Assembly: GCF_004116385.1 (NCBI RefSeq)
Contig: NZ_PEIB01000006.1
Span: 146,055 to 192,387, forward strand
From: Veronia nyctiphanis
GTDB lineage: Bacteria > Pseudomonadota > Gammaproteobacteria > Enterobacterales > Vibrionaceae
Reading direction: 5' to 3'
Length of the DNA stretch: 46,333 nt
Part shown: piece after piece, positions 1-8,856 of the stretch
Layout of the letters: every line of letters starts with the position of its first letter
Numbering within the stretch: the first letter of the stretch is position 1
The notes under the pieces: generated by a model
Told to the model about the DNA's origin: nothing
Databases searched by the model: none
The model's input: only the letters and a program-made list of their open reading frames with translations
Position numbers and translations under genes: made by a program

Positions 1-1143
1 GCTGGCCTGCTCGCCTTCGGTGACCGTGGTGTCACCGGTGAGGGTCAGGATAGGAGCATCGCTGTCATCCGTGACGGTGACATTGGCAGTGGCCGCGGTG
101 TTCAGGGTTTCATAGTTACCGCCGGTGGTGCCCGTGACAGACAGCGACTCGGTGGTGGTGCCCTGCGTGTAAGCGTCGTCCGGGCGTGCCGGGGTGTAGT
201 TCAAGGTGACCGCGCTCTGGCCTTGCGGGATGGTGACCACCTGACCGTTACTGAGGGTGACCTCCAGATCCGAGCCTTGTGGTGGATTGGTCACGGCGAC
301 GGTCAGCTGCAGGGTGCCGCCTTCAGTGACGGTGTTGGCGCTGAGGCCCAGGGTCAGGGTGCTGGCATCGCTGTCATCCGTGACGGTATTGTTGACGGTG
401 CCTTCGAACGTTACTGCCTCGAAACTGTTGGCCGACACGTTGTTGATGCTGACCGAGAGGTTATCATCGCTCTGGGTATACAGGTCATCGGCCCGTACAT
501 TGACGTCGACAGAGCCAGTGAGGTCGCCAGCTTTAATGGTGACGGTTTCGTTATTGCTAAGGGTAATCGTGATGTCTTCATTGGCCGCAGCGCTGAGGGT
601 CACGGTGTAGGTGATCTGTCCGCCTTCGGTGATATCGTTACCGTTAGTTGCTGAGCTGAGTATGAACGTGGCAGTCTCGCTCGTTTCTTCTGCAATATTC
701 TGCGGCACATATTCAAGTGCATCTTTTCCTAACGTCTTTTCATTAGACAGATCTGCCACTGAATCGAAGCCTGTTTCAACACTTGTTTCGCTGGAATTTC
801 TCTCGATTGAGGTTGCGCCCCATGAGCCTGTCCCTTGGCTGTTACCTGCTGCTGTTGCTTCGAGGACTTGAGTTGGATCCTCTCCGGAAGCAATCAATGC
901 TTGAATGGCATCGATTTCGCTGGCGAGTTCTTCGTCGAGCGATACTGGCGTCTCTTCTATTTCAACGGATGAGCCGTCTTCATATATAAGGTTTGGATTT
1001 GCATCCCCCTCAACCTGTAACTCTGCGCCAGCCGGGAGTGTTACGGCTTCTTCGAGAGGTAGTTTTTTACCGTCGACGATGACAAATGCTTGCTCGCCGG
1101 AAGAGATCACGTTGGCTTGTTGCGTCAGAGTTACTTTTTTCAT
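1..1143 (-). CDS. LapA-type giant adhesin, N-terminal part (retention module; runs off left edge)
   Basis: The N-terminal 381 residues of a much larger surface adhesin are visible; the gene continues beyond the left edge. It starts MKKVTLTQQANVISS and has no Sec signal peptide, as expected for type I secreted LapA-like proteins. Residues 1 to about 110 match the retention module class: a small N-terminal domain followed by the di-alanine site TAAG at residues 97-100, the motif cut by the periplasmic protease LapG in Pseudomonas LapA. From about residue 158 come roughly 100-residue Ig-like extender repeats, each ending in a DDSD motif (residues 257 and 360); a third begins near 364. In known systems the module plugs the outer-membrane TolC-like pore until LapG cuts it, and c-di-GMP-bound LapD blocks LapG. 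The lapD, lapG and secretion genes are not in the window. The start is the only ATG in frame and has a weak ribosome site. Confidence 0.88.
   Translation of the reverse strand, partial: MKKVTLTQQANVISSGEQAFVIVDGKKLPLEEAVTLPAGAELQVEGDANPNLIYEDGSSVEIEETPVSLDEELASEIDAIQALIASGEDPTQVLEATAAGNSQGTGSWGATSIERNSSETSVETGFDSVADLSNEKTLGKDALEYVPQNIAEETSETATFILSSATNGNDITEGGQITYTVTLSAAANEDITITLSNNETVTIKAGDLTGSVDVNVRADDLYTQSDDNLSVSINNVSANSFEAVTFEGTVNNTVTDDSDASTLTLGLSANTVTEGGTLQLTVAVTNPPQGSDLEVTLSNGQVVTIPQGQSAVTLNYTPARPDDAYTQGTTTESLSVTGTTGGNYETLNTAATANVTVTDDSDAPILTLTGDTTVTEGEQAS
55..672 (-). repeat. Tandem Ig-like extender repeats of the adhesin
   Basis: Two complete repeats of about 100 residues lie back to back (residues about 158-261 and 262-363), and a third begins at the edge. 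They share TEGG near the start, a TLSN core, a DD.YTQ motif in the middle and TVTDDSDA at the boundary. The repeats diverge from each other, so this is domain-level repetition and not a recent DNA duplication. Confidence 0.75.
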
Positions 1144-1596
1144 CGTTATAAATCTTTTGGTCAGTGGGTGAGCGATGTCTTATTGATAACTTTGGAGTCT
1201 ATAGAGGGGTATTCAGAAGATTTGACTTTATGTTTATTTATGAGACATAAATCTCTTTAATAATACTTGATTGCGATGTTTTTCTTTTTTTAGTCGACTT
1301 AGATCTCCTGATTGAGCTACCTTTTGTCACTAAAATGTAATCATTAACGCCTTTATTTTGACTGTTAGGACATAGATCCAGCATTTGTATGAAATAATTG
1401 AAACGTTCAATTGCAGTTTGTGTTGGTTTCATATCCTGATTATTTAAGAGATAAGTAACAAGATCACAGCGTGGAGTGTTTTGTCCAGAATATTACTCTG
1501 TTGAGGTAAGGATTGGACGATAATGTCCAGTTACGATTTTTTGTCATTTAAAGTAGAATCCCTTGCAGTTTTTACACCAACTAGAAGAACCCAAGA
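1144..1596. other. Intergenic region between divergent adhesin and prfC genes
   Basis: These 453 bases separate the leftward adhesin from the rightward prfC and must hold both promoters. The stretch is AT-rich compared with the adhesin. The inverted repeat TGGAC-N6-GTCCA lies at 1514-1529, about 70 bases before prfC. A weak 64-codon open frame (1238-1432, minus) has no recognisable similarity or good ribosome site and I do not call it a gene. I see no clear sigma-70 promoter pair or terminator. Confidence 0.4.
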
Positions 1597-3184
1597 ATGT
1601 CGAACTCTCCTCTACAGCAACAAGTCGATAAGCGACGCACGTTTGCTATTATTTCTCACCCTGATGCAGGTAAGACCACAATCACTGAAAAGGTACTGTT
1701 GTTCGGACAGGCGATTCAGACTGCGGGTACGGTAAAAGGTCGTGGCTCAAATCAACATGCGAAGTCTGACTGGATGGAGATGGAGAAGGAAAGGGGTATC
1801 TCGGTGACTACGTCAGTGATGCAGTTTCCTTATAACGATTGTCTTGTAAACCTGCTTGATACGCCGGGACACGAAGATTTCTCTGAGGATACTTACCGCA
1901 CCCTGACTGCCGTTGACTCATGTCTGATGGTGATTGATGCTGCAAAAGGTGTCGAGGATCGTACCCGTAAGCTTATGGAAGTCACGCGTCTGCGCGATAC
2001 GCCGATTGTGACTTTCATGAATAAGCTGGACCGCGATATCCGCGACCCTATGGAGCTGCTTGATGAAGTTGAGAGTGAGCTGAATATTGCTTGTGCGCCA
2101 GTATCATGGCCGATTGGCTGTGGTAAAGAGTTCAAAGGTGTTTACCACATCCACCGTGACGAAACGATTTTGTATTCAACGGGTCAGGGACACACTATTC
2201 AGGACATTCGTACCATTAAAGGTTTAGATAACGCTGAACTCGATGAAGCGGTTGGTGAAAGCCTTGCGGAGCAACTGCGTGAAGAGCTGGAACTGGTAAT
2301 GGGTGCATCACATGAATTTGATCGTGAGCTTTTCCTTAGCGGTGAACTGACGCCTGTGTTCTTTGGTACGGCATTGGGTAACTTTGGTGTTGACCATATG
2401 CTTGATGGTCTGACTGCTTGGGCACCAAAACCTCTGCCTCGTCAGACTAATGAGCGTGAAGTGACCTCTGAAGAAGAGAAGTTCTCAGGCTTCGTCTTTA
2501 AGATTCAGGCCAACATGGATCCGAAGCACCGTGACCGCATTGCTTTCATGCGTGTGGTCTCAGGTAAGTATGATCAGGGCATGAAGATGAAGCATGTCCG
2601 TCTTGGTAAAACTGTGTCTATTTCTGATGCGGTAACCTTTATGGCGGGTGATCGCACGCGGGCTGCTGAGGCATTTGCAGGTGACATCATCGGTCTTCAT
2701 AACATGGTACGATTCAAATTGGTGATACCTTTACGCAGGGCGAGGAACTGAAGTTCTCTGGTATTCCTAACTTTGCACCTGAATTATTCCGTCGTATTCG
2801 TCTAAAAGATCCGCTAAAGCAAAAGCAACTTCTGAAAGGTTTGGTCCAGTTATCTGAAGAAGGTGCTGTGCAGGTGTTCCGTCCGTTACAAACCAATGAT
2901 TTGATTGTTGGTGCGGTCGGTGTGCTGCAGTTCGATGTGGTTGTTGCGCGTCTTAAAGCGGAATACAACGTGGAAGCCATTTATGAGCCGATTAATGTTG
3001 CCACGGCCCGTTGGTTGAATGTGATGACGCGAAGAAGCTGGATGAGTTTCAACGTAAGAGTCAGTCAAGCCTGGCATTAGATGGTGGTGACAACCTGACT
3101 TACATTGCATCAACCATGGTGAATTTGCGTCTGACTGAAGAGCGTTTCCCTGATGTGCGCTTTAGAGCGACCCGCGAACACTAA
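1597..3184 (+). CDS. prfC: Peptide chain release factor 3 (two single-base gaps in the assembly)
   Basis: RF3 is the cytoplasmic GTPase that recycles RF1 and RF2 from the ribosome after peptide release. The N-terminal G domain shows HPDAGKTT (G1, about residues 21-28), [12 protein letters not shown] (G3) and NKLD (G4). The C-terminal domains, including [19 protein letters not shown] and [15 protein letters not shown], are also present but in other frames. One base is missing near 2704 (AACCATGGT expected) and one near 3015 (TGGGTT expected). With both restored the protein is 529 residues, the normal length, ending in RATREH. I regard the gaps as sequencing errors because RF3 is otherwise perfectly conserved on both sides. 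The programmed frameshift known in release factors belongs to prfB, not prfC. A strong terminator follows. Confidence 0.95.
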
Positions 3185-3213
3185 GATTCGTCGATAAACA
3201 ATCATGATAAAGT

Positions 3214-3239
3214 AAGCCGTCGATTTCGACGGCTTTTTT
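3214..3239 (+). terminator. Rho-independent terminator after prfC
   Basis: Stem AAGCCGTCG with loop ATTT and CGACGGCTT, followed by a run of T. It sits 30 bases after the prfC stop. Confidence 0.9.
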
Positions 3240-3324
3240 GTCTTTAATATAGTTACTAAGTTAAGATCTGGGACATCTAATGAAGGTGTTGATTGTTTGG
3301 GGCTTTCTTTGATGGAACGTTTCT

Positions 3325-4094
3325 ATGTATTTTGATAGCCATTGCCATTTTGATTTTTCGCCCTTCTCAGAAGACCCCGAAGCATGGCTTGAACGTGTTT
3401 GTGATGCGGGCGTTAAAGGATGATTATTCCCTCAGTGGCTGTGAGTAACTGGAAGCAAATCGAAGCGTTGGCCGAGTTATCTTCAACTGTCTTCTTTGCA
3501 CTTGGCCTTCACCCCGTTTGGCAGGACGAGCATCAGGATGACGTTATTGCCATGCTGGACGATGCATTATCAGAAAAACACAGTCAATGTGTTGCTGTGG
3601 GTGAGTGTGGGCTGGATTTTGCAATGGAAGGCGCTGATAGAGATAAGCAGGTTGATTTGTTGGAAAAGCAGCTCGCTTTATCCATCAAATACGACTTGCC
3701 TGTTATTTTACATTGTCGTAAGGCACACAATGAATTGCTGCAGATTTTAAATAAGTTTCCCGAGAGTCGAGGTGTCCTTCACGCTTTTAGCGGCAGCTAT
3801 GAGCTGGGTATGAATTACATAAAAAGAGGCTTTTTCCTTGGAATTGGTGGCACCATTACCTATCCGCGAGCGAATAAAACCCGTCATGCAGTGAGTAAGT
3901 TCTCACTTGAACATTTATTGTTAGAAACAGATTCTCCAGATATGCCAGTCAATGGTTGCCAGGGACAAGCCAATTCTCCCGATAAAATTGTCGATATTTG
4001 CCGCGAGTTGTCGTCATTAAAACATGTAGAACCTGATGAAATTGCCTGCAAAACTTTCCTTAATGTCCAGAATTTATTTGAATTGAACACGTAA
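3325..4094 (+). CDS. yjjV: TatD-family metal-dependent hydrolase YjjV (one single-base gap)
   Basis: This is a TatD/YjjV-type TIM-barrel metal hydrolase; relatives are reported as DNA exonucleases or deoxyribonucleases acting in the cytoplasm. The metal-binding landmarks are all present: DSHCHFDF at the N-terminus, GECGLDF, LHCRKAH and LLETDSPDMPVNG. The reading frame from ATG 3325 runs to AGVKG and then meets a stop; the rest continues one frame over from 3420. Adding one base in the GG before ATG (near 3419) restores AGVKGMIIPSVAVSNW and a protein of about 256 residues, close to the family length. yjjV lies near prfC in E. coli as well, which supports the call. Confidence 0.9.
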
Positions 4095-4106
4095 TCTTCG
4101 TCGCAT

Positions 4107-4122
4107 ACGTAAACGTTTGCGT
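4107..4122. promoter_or_regulatory. PurR-like operator upstream of nupC
   Basis: The 16 bases acgtaaacgtttgcgt differ at one position from the palindromic PurR consensus ACGCAAACGTTTGCGT. The site is about 170 bases before nupC and about 110 bases before a TATAAT at 4230-4235. PurR or another LacI-family nucleoside regulator such as CytR could bind here; the central CG and flanks favour PurR. Confidence 0.6.
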
Positions 4123-4229
4123 CTTCAATATTCCATTTATCTGGATCTAAATCACTATTTAATATTTTTTACATGTCAATTTTCACCAAAAGAGTGATCT
4201 TGGTATTCCTCAATATCATGTGCTGTGCG

Positions 4230-4235
4230 TATAAT
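4230..4235 (+). promoter_or_regulatory. Probable -10 element of the nupC promoter
   Basis: A perfect TATAAT lies 57 bases before the nupC start. No good -35 hexamer is found at 16-18 bases, so the promoter may need an activator. Confidence 0.4.
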
Positions 4236-4291
4236 CGCCGCCGAAATTTTCCCCTTAATCGAAATTCGAACTAAAAAGGAAGCCATAAACC

Positions 4292-5560
4292 ATGAGCCTG
4301 TTTATGAGCGTGATCGGTATGGTCGTACTGCTAGGTCTGGCACTACTTCTTTCCGATAACCGCAAAGCAATAAATATTCGCACAGTAGGTGGTGCTTTTG
4401 CTATTCAGTTTATTCTGGGTGGTTTTATTCTGTTTGTTCCAGCCGGGCAGGCAGTGCTGAACGGTATGTCCATCGGTATACAAAGCGTCATTGACTACGG
4501 TAACGATGGTATCCGCTTCTTGTTTGGTAGCTTGGTCGATGACTCAGTACAAGGTATTGGATTTATCTTCGCGTTTAAGGTTTTGCCTACCGTTGTCTTC
4601 TTCTCTGCGTTGATCAGCGTGCTGTATTACCTTGGCATTATGCAGTTTGTTATCCGTATTTTAGGTGGTGCCCTTCGCAAGGTTCTCGGCACTTCTCATG
4701 CGGAATCAATGTCTGCAACTGCAAACATTTTTGTTGGTCAGACGGAAGCGCCTCTGGTTGTTCGCCCATACGTATCCAAAATGACCCAGTCTGAATTATT
4801 TGCTGTAATGTGTGGTGGTTTGGCTTCTGTCGCCGGTGGTGTTATGGCAGGCTACGCAGCAATGGGTGTTCCTCTGGAATACTTAATCGCAGCATCTTTC
4901 ATGGCGGCACCAGGTGGTCTGCTGTTCGCGAAAATCATCAAACCTGAGACGCAAGAGCCTGTTGAGCAGCTTAAAGGTGACGATGAAGATGAAGACAAGC
5001 CAGCAAACGTTATTGATGCTGCGGCAAGTGGCGCATCTTCGGGTATGCAACTGGCACTAAACATTGGTGCAATGCTCCTCGCCTTTATTGGTTTGATTGC
5101 ATTAATTAACGGTATGTTGTCGAGTGTTGGCGGTTGGTTTGATCTCGAAAACCTTACTTTGCAGTGGCTGCTTGGAAAAGTTTTCTCACCATTAGCATTT
5201 TTGATTGGTGTCCCGTGGGCTGAAGCTGATATCGCTGGTTCCTTTATTGGCCAAAAGCTGATCGTTAATGAATTTATGGCTTACACAGATTTTGTTCCAT
5301 ACGTCGGAGATTCGGCAAAACTCGTTGCTGAAACGGGTCAAATTATGACCGAGAAAACTCAGGCAATCATATCGTTTGCACTGTGTGGTTTTGCTAACCT
5401 GTCATCAATCGCCATCTTACTGGGTGGATTGGGTAGCATTGCGCCTTCACGCCGTCATGACATTGCACGTTTTGGTGTCAAGGCTGTGTGTGCGGGCACG
5501 CTATCTAACCTGATGAGTGCAACAATTGCAGGCTTCTTCCTGAGCTTAAGTGCTCTGTAA
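4292..5560 (+). CDS. nupC: Concentrative nucleoside transporter, NupC/CNT family
   Basis: An inner-membrane nucleoside symporter of 422 residues, the family length. The closest characterised type is the Vibrio cholerae CNT of known structure, which couples nucleoside uptake to sodium; E. coli NupC uses protons. The substrate-binding loop GQTEAP is at residues 149-154, the second hairpin motif NEFMAY is present, and FALCGFANLSSIAILLGG is near the C-terminus, all hallmarks of CNT proteins. Multiple hydrophobic helices span the protein, with an acidic loop (KGDDEDEDKP) near residue 230. The gene is intact. It is followed by its own terminator, and then by deoC and deoB, so imported deoxyribonucleosides can feed directly into the deo pathway. 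Confidence 0.95.
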   Translation: MSLFMSVIGMVVLLGLALLLSDNRKAINIRTVGGAFAIQFILGGFILFVPAGQAVLNGMSIGIQSVIDYGNDGIRFLFGSLVDDSVQGIGFIFAFKVLPTVVFFSALISVLYYLGIMQFVIRILGGALRKVLGTSHAESMSATANIFVGQTEAPLVVRPYVSKMTQSELFAVMCGGLASVAGGVMAGYAAMGVPLEYLIAASFMAAPGGLLFAKIIKPETQEPVEQLKGDDEDEDKPANVIDAAASGASSGMQLALNIGAMLLAFIGLIALINGMLSSVGGWFDLENLTLQWLLGKVFSPLAFLIGVPWAEADIAGSFIGQKLIVNEFMAYTDFVPYVGDSAKLVAETGQIMTEKTQAIISFALCGFANLSSIAILLGGLGSIAPSRRHDIARFGVKAVCAGTLSNLMSATIAGFFLSLSAL

Positions 5561-5573
5561 TTAGCCTCTGATG

Positions 5574-5612
5574 AAATGGCGCTGTCGTTGGGCAGCGCCA
5601 TTTTCGTTTTTT
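5574..5612 (+). terminator. Rho-independent terminator after nupC
   Basis: Stem AAATGGCGCTG pairs with CAGCGCCATTT, followed by a T-rich tail (cgttttttaa). Confidence 0.9.
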
Positions 5613-5697
5613 AAGGTTGCACTTTATCTTCATCAAAACACTAAATTATCTTTGATCTCATTGATTGTTATCTCCATACATGAAGTTCCATATTTAG

Positions 5698-5739
5698 TGT
5701 GATCAAACGTAATTTAATTTACACTGGATTCTTTATAAT
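5698..5739 (+). promoter_or_regulatory. CRP-type (class II) promoter of the deo operon
   Basis: A perfect CRP half site TGTGA at 5698-5702 faces a degraded right half. A perfect TATAAT is at 5734-5739 and there is no -35 hexamer. If transcription starts near 5746, the CRP site centre falls at about -40.5, the class II position. E. coli deo promoters are also under CRP and CytR control. The match is by eye. Confidence 0.55.
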
Positions 5740-5744
5740 TTTGT

Positions 5745-5892
5745 TTCCGTCCAGTTACGCGCTGGGTGGATGCCAGCATAGAGTCTGAGGCTCTTTGGCA
5801 TGCGGCAACATGGACGTTGACTGAAAGAACCCTTTCAGACTTCACGGAACCAAGTCCGCTCATCAGGTTAAGTATTTACAGGATGTAATACT
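5745..5892 (+). ncRNA. Structured 5' leader of deoC mRNA (candidate cis-regulatory RNA)
   Basis: The mRNA leader is about 180 bases long and can form several helices. TTCCGT (5745-5750) pairs with ACGGAA (5844-5849). CGTCCA (5748-5753) pairs with TGGACG (5811-5816) and shares bases with the first helix, so the two are alternatives. ATGCCA (5770-5775) pairs with TGGCAT (5796-5801), enclosing AGAG/CTCT. CTGAAAG/CTTTCAG is a perfect 7-bp hairpin with a 4-base loop (5821-5838). AGTATTTACA pairs with TGTAATACT (5871-5892) 34 bases before the start codon. I do not recognise a named riboswitch class. The helices are seen in the sequence; regulation is inference. Confidence 0.4.
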
Positions 5893-5925
5893 CAGCCAAA
5901 TGCACAAATCAACCCTGTTGGAGCA

Positions 5926-6714
5926 ATGATGAGCGATAGAAAAGATGTGGCATCGAAAGCATTGATGCTGATGGATTTGACCACGCTAAATGATGATGAC
6001 ACTCCTGAAAAGGTAACTGCACTTTGCGAATCGGCTAAGTCAGTCTTGGGCAACACTGCTGCAGTGTGTATTTACCCCATGTTTATTCCATTAGCCAAAG
6101 CGCAGCTCCGCGCTCAAGGCACACCGGATGTGATGGTGGCGACGGTCGTTAACTTTCCTCAAGGCGGGGAAGACATCGACAGGGTGGTTGCTGAAACCCA
6201 GAGTGCGATTCTTGCAGGGGCTGATGAAGTCGATGTGGTTTTCCCTTATCGTGCGCTGATGGCCGGTGATGAACGTATTGGCTTTGAGCTCATCCGTAAA
6301 TGCAAAGCAGTATGTGGCGATAAGGTTCTCAAGGTCATTATTGAAAGTGGAGAGCTGAAAACGCCTAAACTGATAGCGAAAGCGTCAAAAATAGCGATTA
6401 ACGCTGGCGCTGATTTTATCAAGACATCGACAGGCAAAGTGGCCATAAATGCAACGCCTCAAGCGGCTGAAATCATGCTGGGTGTCATTAAAGAGTTGGG
6501 CGTGGAAAAGCGAGTAGGCTTCAAGGCTGCAGGTGGTGTGCGGAGTCTCTCTGACGCAAATATCTACCTTGAACTTGCGACGAAAATTATAGGGCCTGAA
6601 TGGGCTGACAAAGCGCACTTTCGATTTGGTGCTTCAGGTCTTTTGAATGACCTTTTGGCTGTGCTGGACCATGATTTGGTAACACCTCACAGCGCTAACG
6701 AAAGTCACTACTGA
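5926..6714 (+). CDS. deoC: Deoxyribose-phosphate aldolase
   Basis: Cytoplasmic class I aldolase splitting 2-deoxyribose-5-phosphate into glyceraldehyde-3-phosphate and acetaldehyde. It has 262 residues (E. coli 259). The Schiff-base lysine is K166 in [11 protein letters not shown], the second active-site lysine is K200 in [10 protein letters not shown], and D103 in [15 protein letters not shown] is the expected acid. Two ATG codons are adjacent (5926 and 5929); GGAG four bases upstream of the first fits either. The gene is intact and follows a long structured leader. deoB comes next after a 224-base gap; the deoA that normally lies between them is absent. Confidence 0.96.
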   Translation: MMSDRKDVASKALMLMDLTTLNDDDTPEKVTALCESAKSVLGNTAAVCIYPMFIPLAKAQLRAQGTPDVMVATVVNFPQGGEDIDRVVAETQSAILAGADEVDVVFPYRALMAGDERIGFELIRKCKAVCGDKVLKVIIESGELKTPKLIAKASKIAINAGADFIKTSTGKVAINATPQAAEIMLGVIKELGVEKRVGFKAAGGVRSLSDANIYLELATKIIGPEWADKAHFRFGASGLLNDLLAVLDHDLVTPHSANESHY

Positions 6715-6938
6715 GCCCAGATAACAAACTACTTATTCCCGTTAATGTTGGTAGGCAGTCATCAAGCTACTCAGCCAACAGTACGACGACACTGACGGCA
6801 CCTTATACTCAGGATGAAATGTTAAGGTTTCGTCGGCGAATGCTATTTCGGCCGCAGTGCAATAAACCACGCTGCAGGAAACGCAATGTTGGTATTTTGC
6901 TGTTGTTTCGGCCAAGAAGACGTCTGATGGAGGCGATC
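6715..6938. other. deoC-deoB gap where deoA would normally lie
   Basis: These 224 bases hold no gene. In E. coli and V. cholerae deoA (about 1.3 kb) occupies this place. I see no fragment of thymidine phosphorylase in any frame. The motif TTTCGGCC occurs twice (about 6847 and 6906). Confidence 0.5.
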
Positions 6939-8158
6939 ATGAAACGTGCAATTATTCTTGTCCTTGATTCTTTTGGTATCGGGGCAACGGAAGACGCTGA
7001 AAAATTCGGTGATGTGGGTGCCAATACGTTGGGCCATATTGCTAAAGCGTGTGAAAGCGGTGACGCTGACAATGAGGATCGTTCTGGTCTGCTTCGTCTT
7101 CCAAATCTCAACCGCCTTGGCTTGGGCAAAGCATGTGAAGAGTCTTCTGGGTATTTCCCTGCGGGCTTGATGCATCTGCGGACATTATTGGTGCGTTTGG
7201 TCATGCGAAAGAACTGTCATCAGGCAAAGATACCCCGTCAGGTCACTGGGAAATTGCTGGGGTACCCGTCCTTTTTGATTGGGGCTATTTCACCGACAAA
7301 ACCAACAGCTTCCCACAAGAGCTGCTTGATCGTATCGTTGAGCGTTCAGGTATCAGTGGCTATTTGGGTAATTGCCATGCTTCAGGCACACAGGTGCTCG
7401 ATGACTTGGGTGAAGAGCACATGAAAACCGGAAAGCCGATTTTCTATACCTCCGCCGATTCTGTTTTCCAGATTGCCTGCCATGAAGAAACCTATGGATT
7501 AGACAACCTCCTTGAACTTTGCCAAATTGTGCGCAAAGAGCTTGAAGACTATAACATCGGCCGTGTTATCGCCCGTCCGTTCGTAGGGCCGTGTAAAGGT
7601 CAATTTGAGCGAACAGGTAACCGCCGAGATTTATCTGTTGAGCCACCTTCTGCCACTGTGTTGCAAAAATTGGTGGATGAAAAAGGTGGAGAGGTGATTT
7701 CTATCGGTAAGATTGCCGATATATATGCGCATTGCGGTATTACCCAAAAAGTCAAAGCGACAGGCCTTGGCCCTCTGGTTGAAGCAACAAAGGATGCCAT
7801 GAAAACCGCTGGTGACAACAGCATTGTGTTCACCAACTTCGTGGACTTTGATTCGGCATACGGGCACCGTCGAAATGTGCCTGGCTATGCGGCGGCGCTT
7901 GAATACTTTGATGGTCGTTTGCCTGAAATCATGGAAATGCTCGAAGAGGAGGATGTGCTGATCCTGACTGCTGACCATGGCTGTGACCCGACTTGGCCGG
8001 GTACTGACCACACTCGCGAGCATATTCCTGTATTAGTGTATGGTAAAAAAATCGGTGCAGGTTCACTGGGTCGTCGTGAGTCTTTTGCTGATATCGGTCA
8101 ATCTCTGGCGGAGTACTTTGGTACGTCAGACATGGAGTATGGGAAATCGTTCCTGTAA
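6939..8158 (+). CDS. deoB: Phosphopentomutase (one single-base gap)
   Basis: DeoB interconverts (deoxy)ribose-1-phosphate and (deoxy)ribose-5-phosphate, feeding DeoC. It is an alkaline-phosphatase-superfamily metalloenzyme. [14 protein letters not shown] near the N-terminus carries the first metal aspartate; [11 protein letters not shown] carries the phosphothreonine; [19 protein letters not shown] carries the C-terminal metal ligands. The start is ATG 6939, with GGAGG eight bases upstream. The frame breaks near 7169, where TTGGAT is expected but TTGAT is read; adding one G restores 406 residues (E. coli 407). An upstream in-frame extension to 6819 is arginine-rich, unlike the family, and is rejected. 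deoD, usually next, is absent. Confidence 0.94.
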
Positions 8159-8184
8159 CTGCCATCTTTCCAAAAGACGCAATG

Positions 8185-8213
8185 AAAAAGGACAGCCGAA
8201 GCTGTCCTTTTTT
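8185..8213. terminator. Bidirectional terminator between deoB and ytjB
   Basis: AAAAAGGACAGC-CGAA-GCTGTCCTTTTTT. T runs on both strands let it serve deoB (+) and the convergent ytjB (-). Confidence 0.92.
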
Positions 8214-8242
8214 GAGCACTGAGCTTTCAACAATCACAAGAG

Positions 8243-8856
8243 CTATTGTTCTGACTGAATGGTAATCACGGGCCGGGGAGCGCGACTGACACGCCGATAA
8301 AAGAGCGTGAAAGACAGCCATGCGCCCGTTGCAACTGAGAGCAGTATCATGGCGCGAACAAGGTTGATGCTTTTATCCAGGCGGTTTGCGGCTTGTTTAA
8401 TCACACTGCCGTGCTCCAGTGTAATTCGAAGAAAACCGACAACACGATCGGCGTTGATAATGGGCTCCACCAATTGTTGTCTACCAATACTGGTAATAGA
8501 AAGTGGCGTGTTCAGCCAGTCAGTTGATCAAGCGGCATCGCAAGGCTGGAGTTAGCGACCATCAGACCTTCTGCGTTATATACGGTGGCATCGAGAATTA
8601 GGGGTTCTTCCTGAAGATTGTTGACCAGAAGATCGAGTGTGTCTGTATCCTCGTCTGCCATCGCCGAGACAGCACTGACTGCCATTTGCCGGAGGAAAAG
8701 CCTCGCTATGTCCTCGGTCTGGTCGTGAAGCATTTTGTAGTTTCGGTTGTTGAGGTCGTTGCTGTACACAAAAAGTACCATCACAGTGGTCACGCAAATA
8801 ACGATAACCAATGCCTGCCATAGCCTTCTTAAGCGTGTTTTGTTTATTTGCAGCAT
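8243..8856 (-). CDS. ytjB: AhpA/YtjB (Smp) family membrane protein (one single-base gap)
   Basis: An inner-membrane protein of unknown biochemical role, found beside and divergent from serB in E. coli as here. There is one membrane helix near the N-terminus (VIVICVTTVMVLFVYS), a periplasmic part with EEPLILDATVYNAEGLMVANS, and a second helix near the C-terminus (MILLSVATGAWLSFTLFY). The frame breaks near 8515, where GGGCTG is expected on the coding strand and GGCTGA is read; restoring one G joins DQLTG to LNTPLSITSIGRQQLVEP. I chose the ATG at 8856, preceded by GGAAGAGG, over an upstream TTG at 8883. Restored length is 204 residues (E. coli 214). Confidence 0.85.

Noticed and set aside
223-1171. 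Several long open frames on the plus strand opposite the adhesin
   Set aside because: They are antisense shadows of the adhesin repeats; the translations show biased valine, serine and leucine runs and no family.
1238-1432. A 64-codon minus-strand frame upstream of the adhesin
   Set aside because: No ribosome site, low-complexity lysine/serine tail and no recognisable family.
2700-3184. Programmed frameshift in a release factor gene
   Set aside because: Programmed frameshifting is known in prfB, not prfC, and there are two breaks here, neither with a slippery site and internal stop of that type.
6819-6938. In-frame N-terminal extension of deoB
   Set aside because: It is an arginine-rich stretch unlike any DeoB; the ATG at 6939 has a good ribosome site and gives the family start [15 protein letters not shown].
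6715-6938. Remnant of deoA
   Set aside because: No thymidine phosphorylase motif is visible in any frame.
7929-8321. A 130-codon minus-strand frame across the deoB 3' end
   Set aside because: It runs through the deoB coding region and the terminator, and is unlike any known protein.
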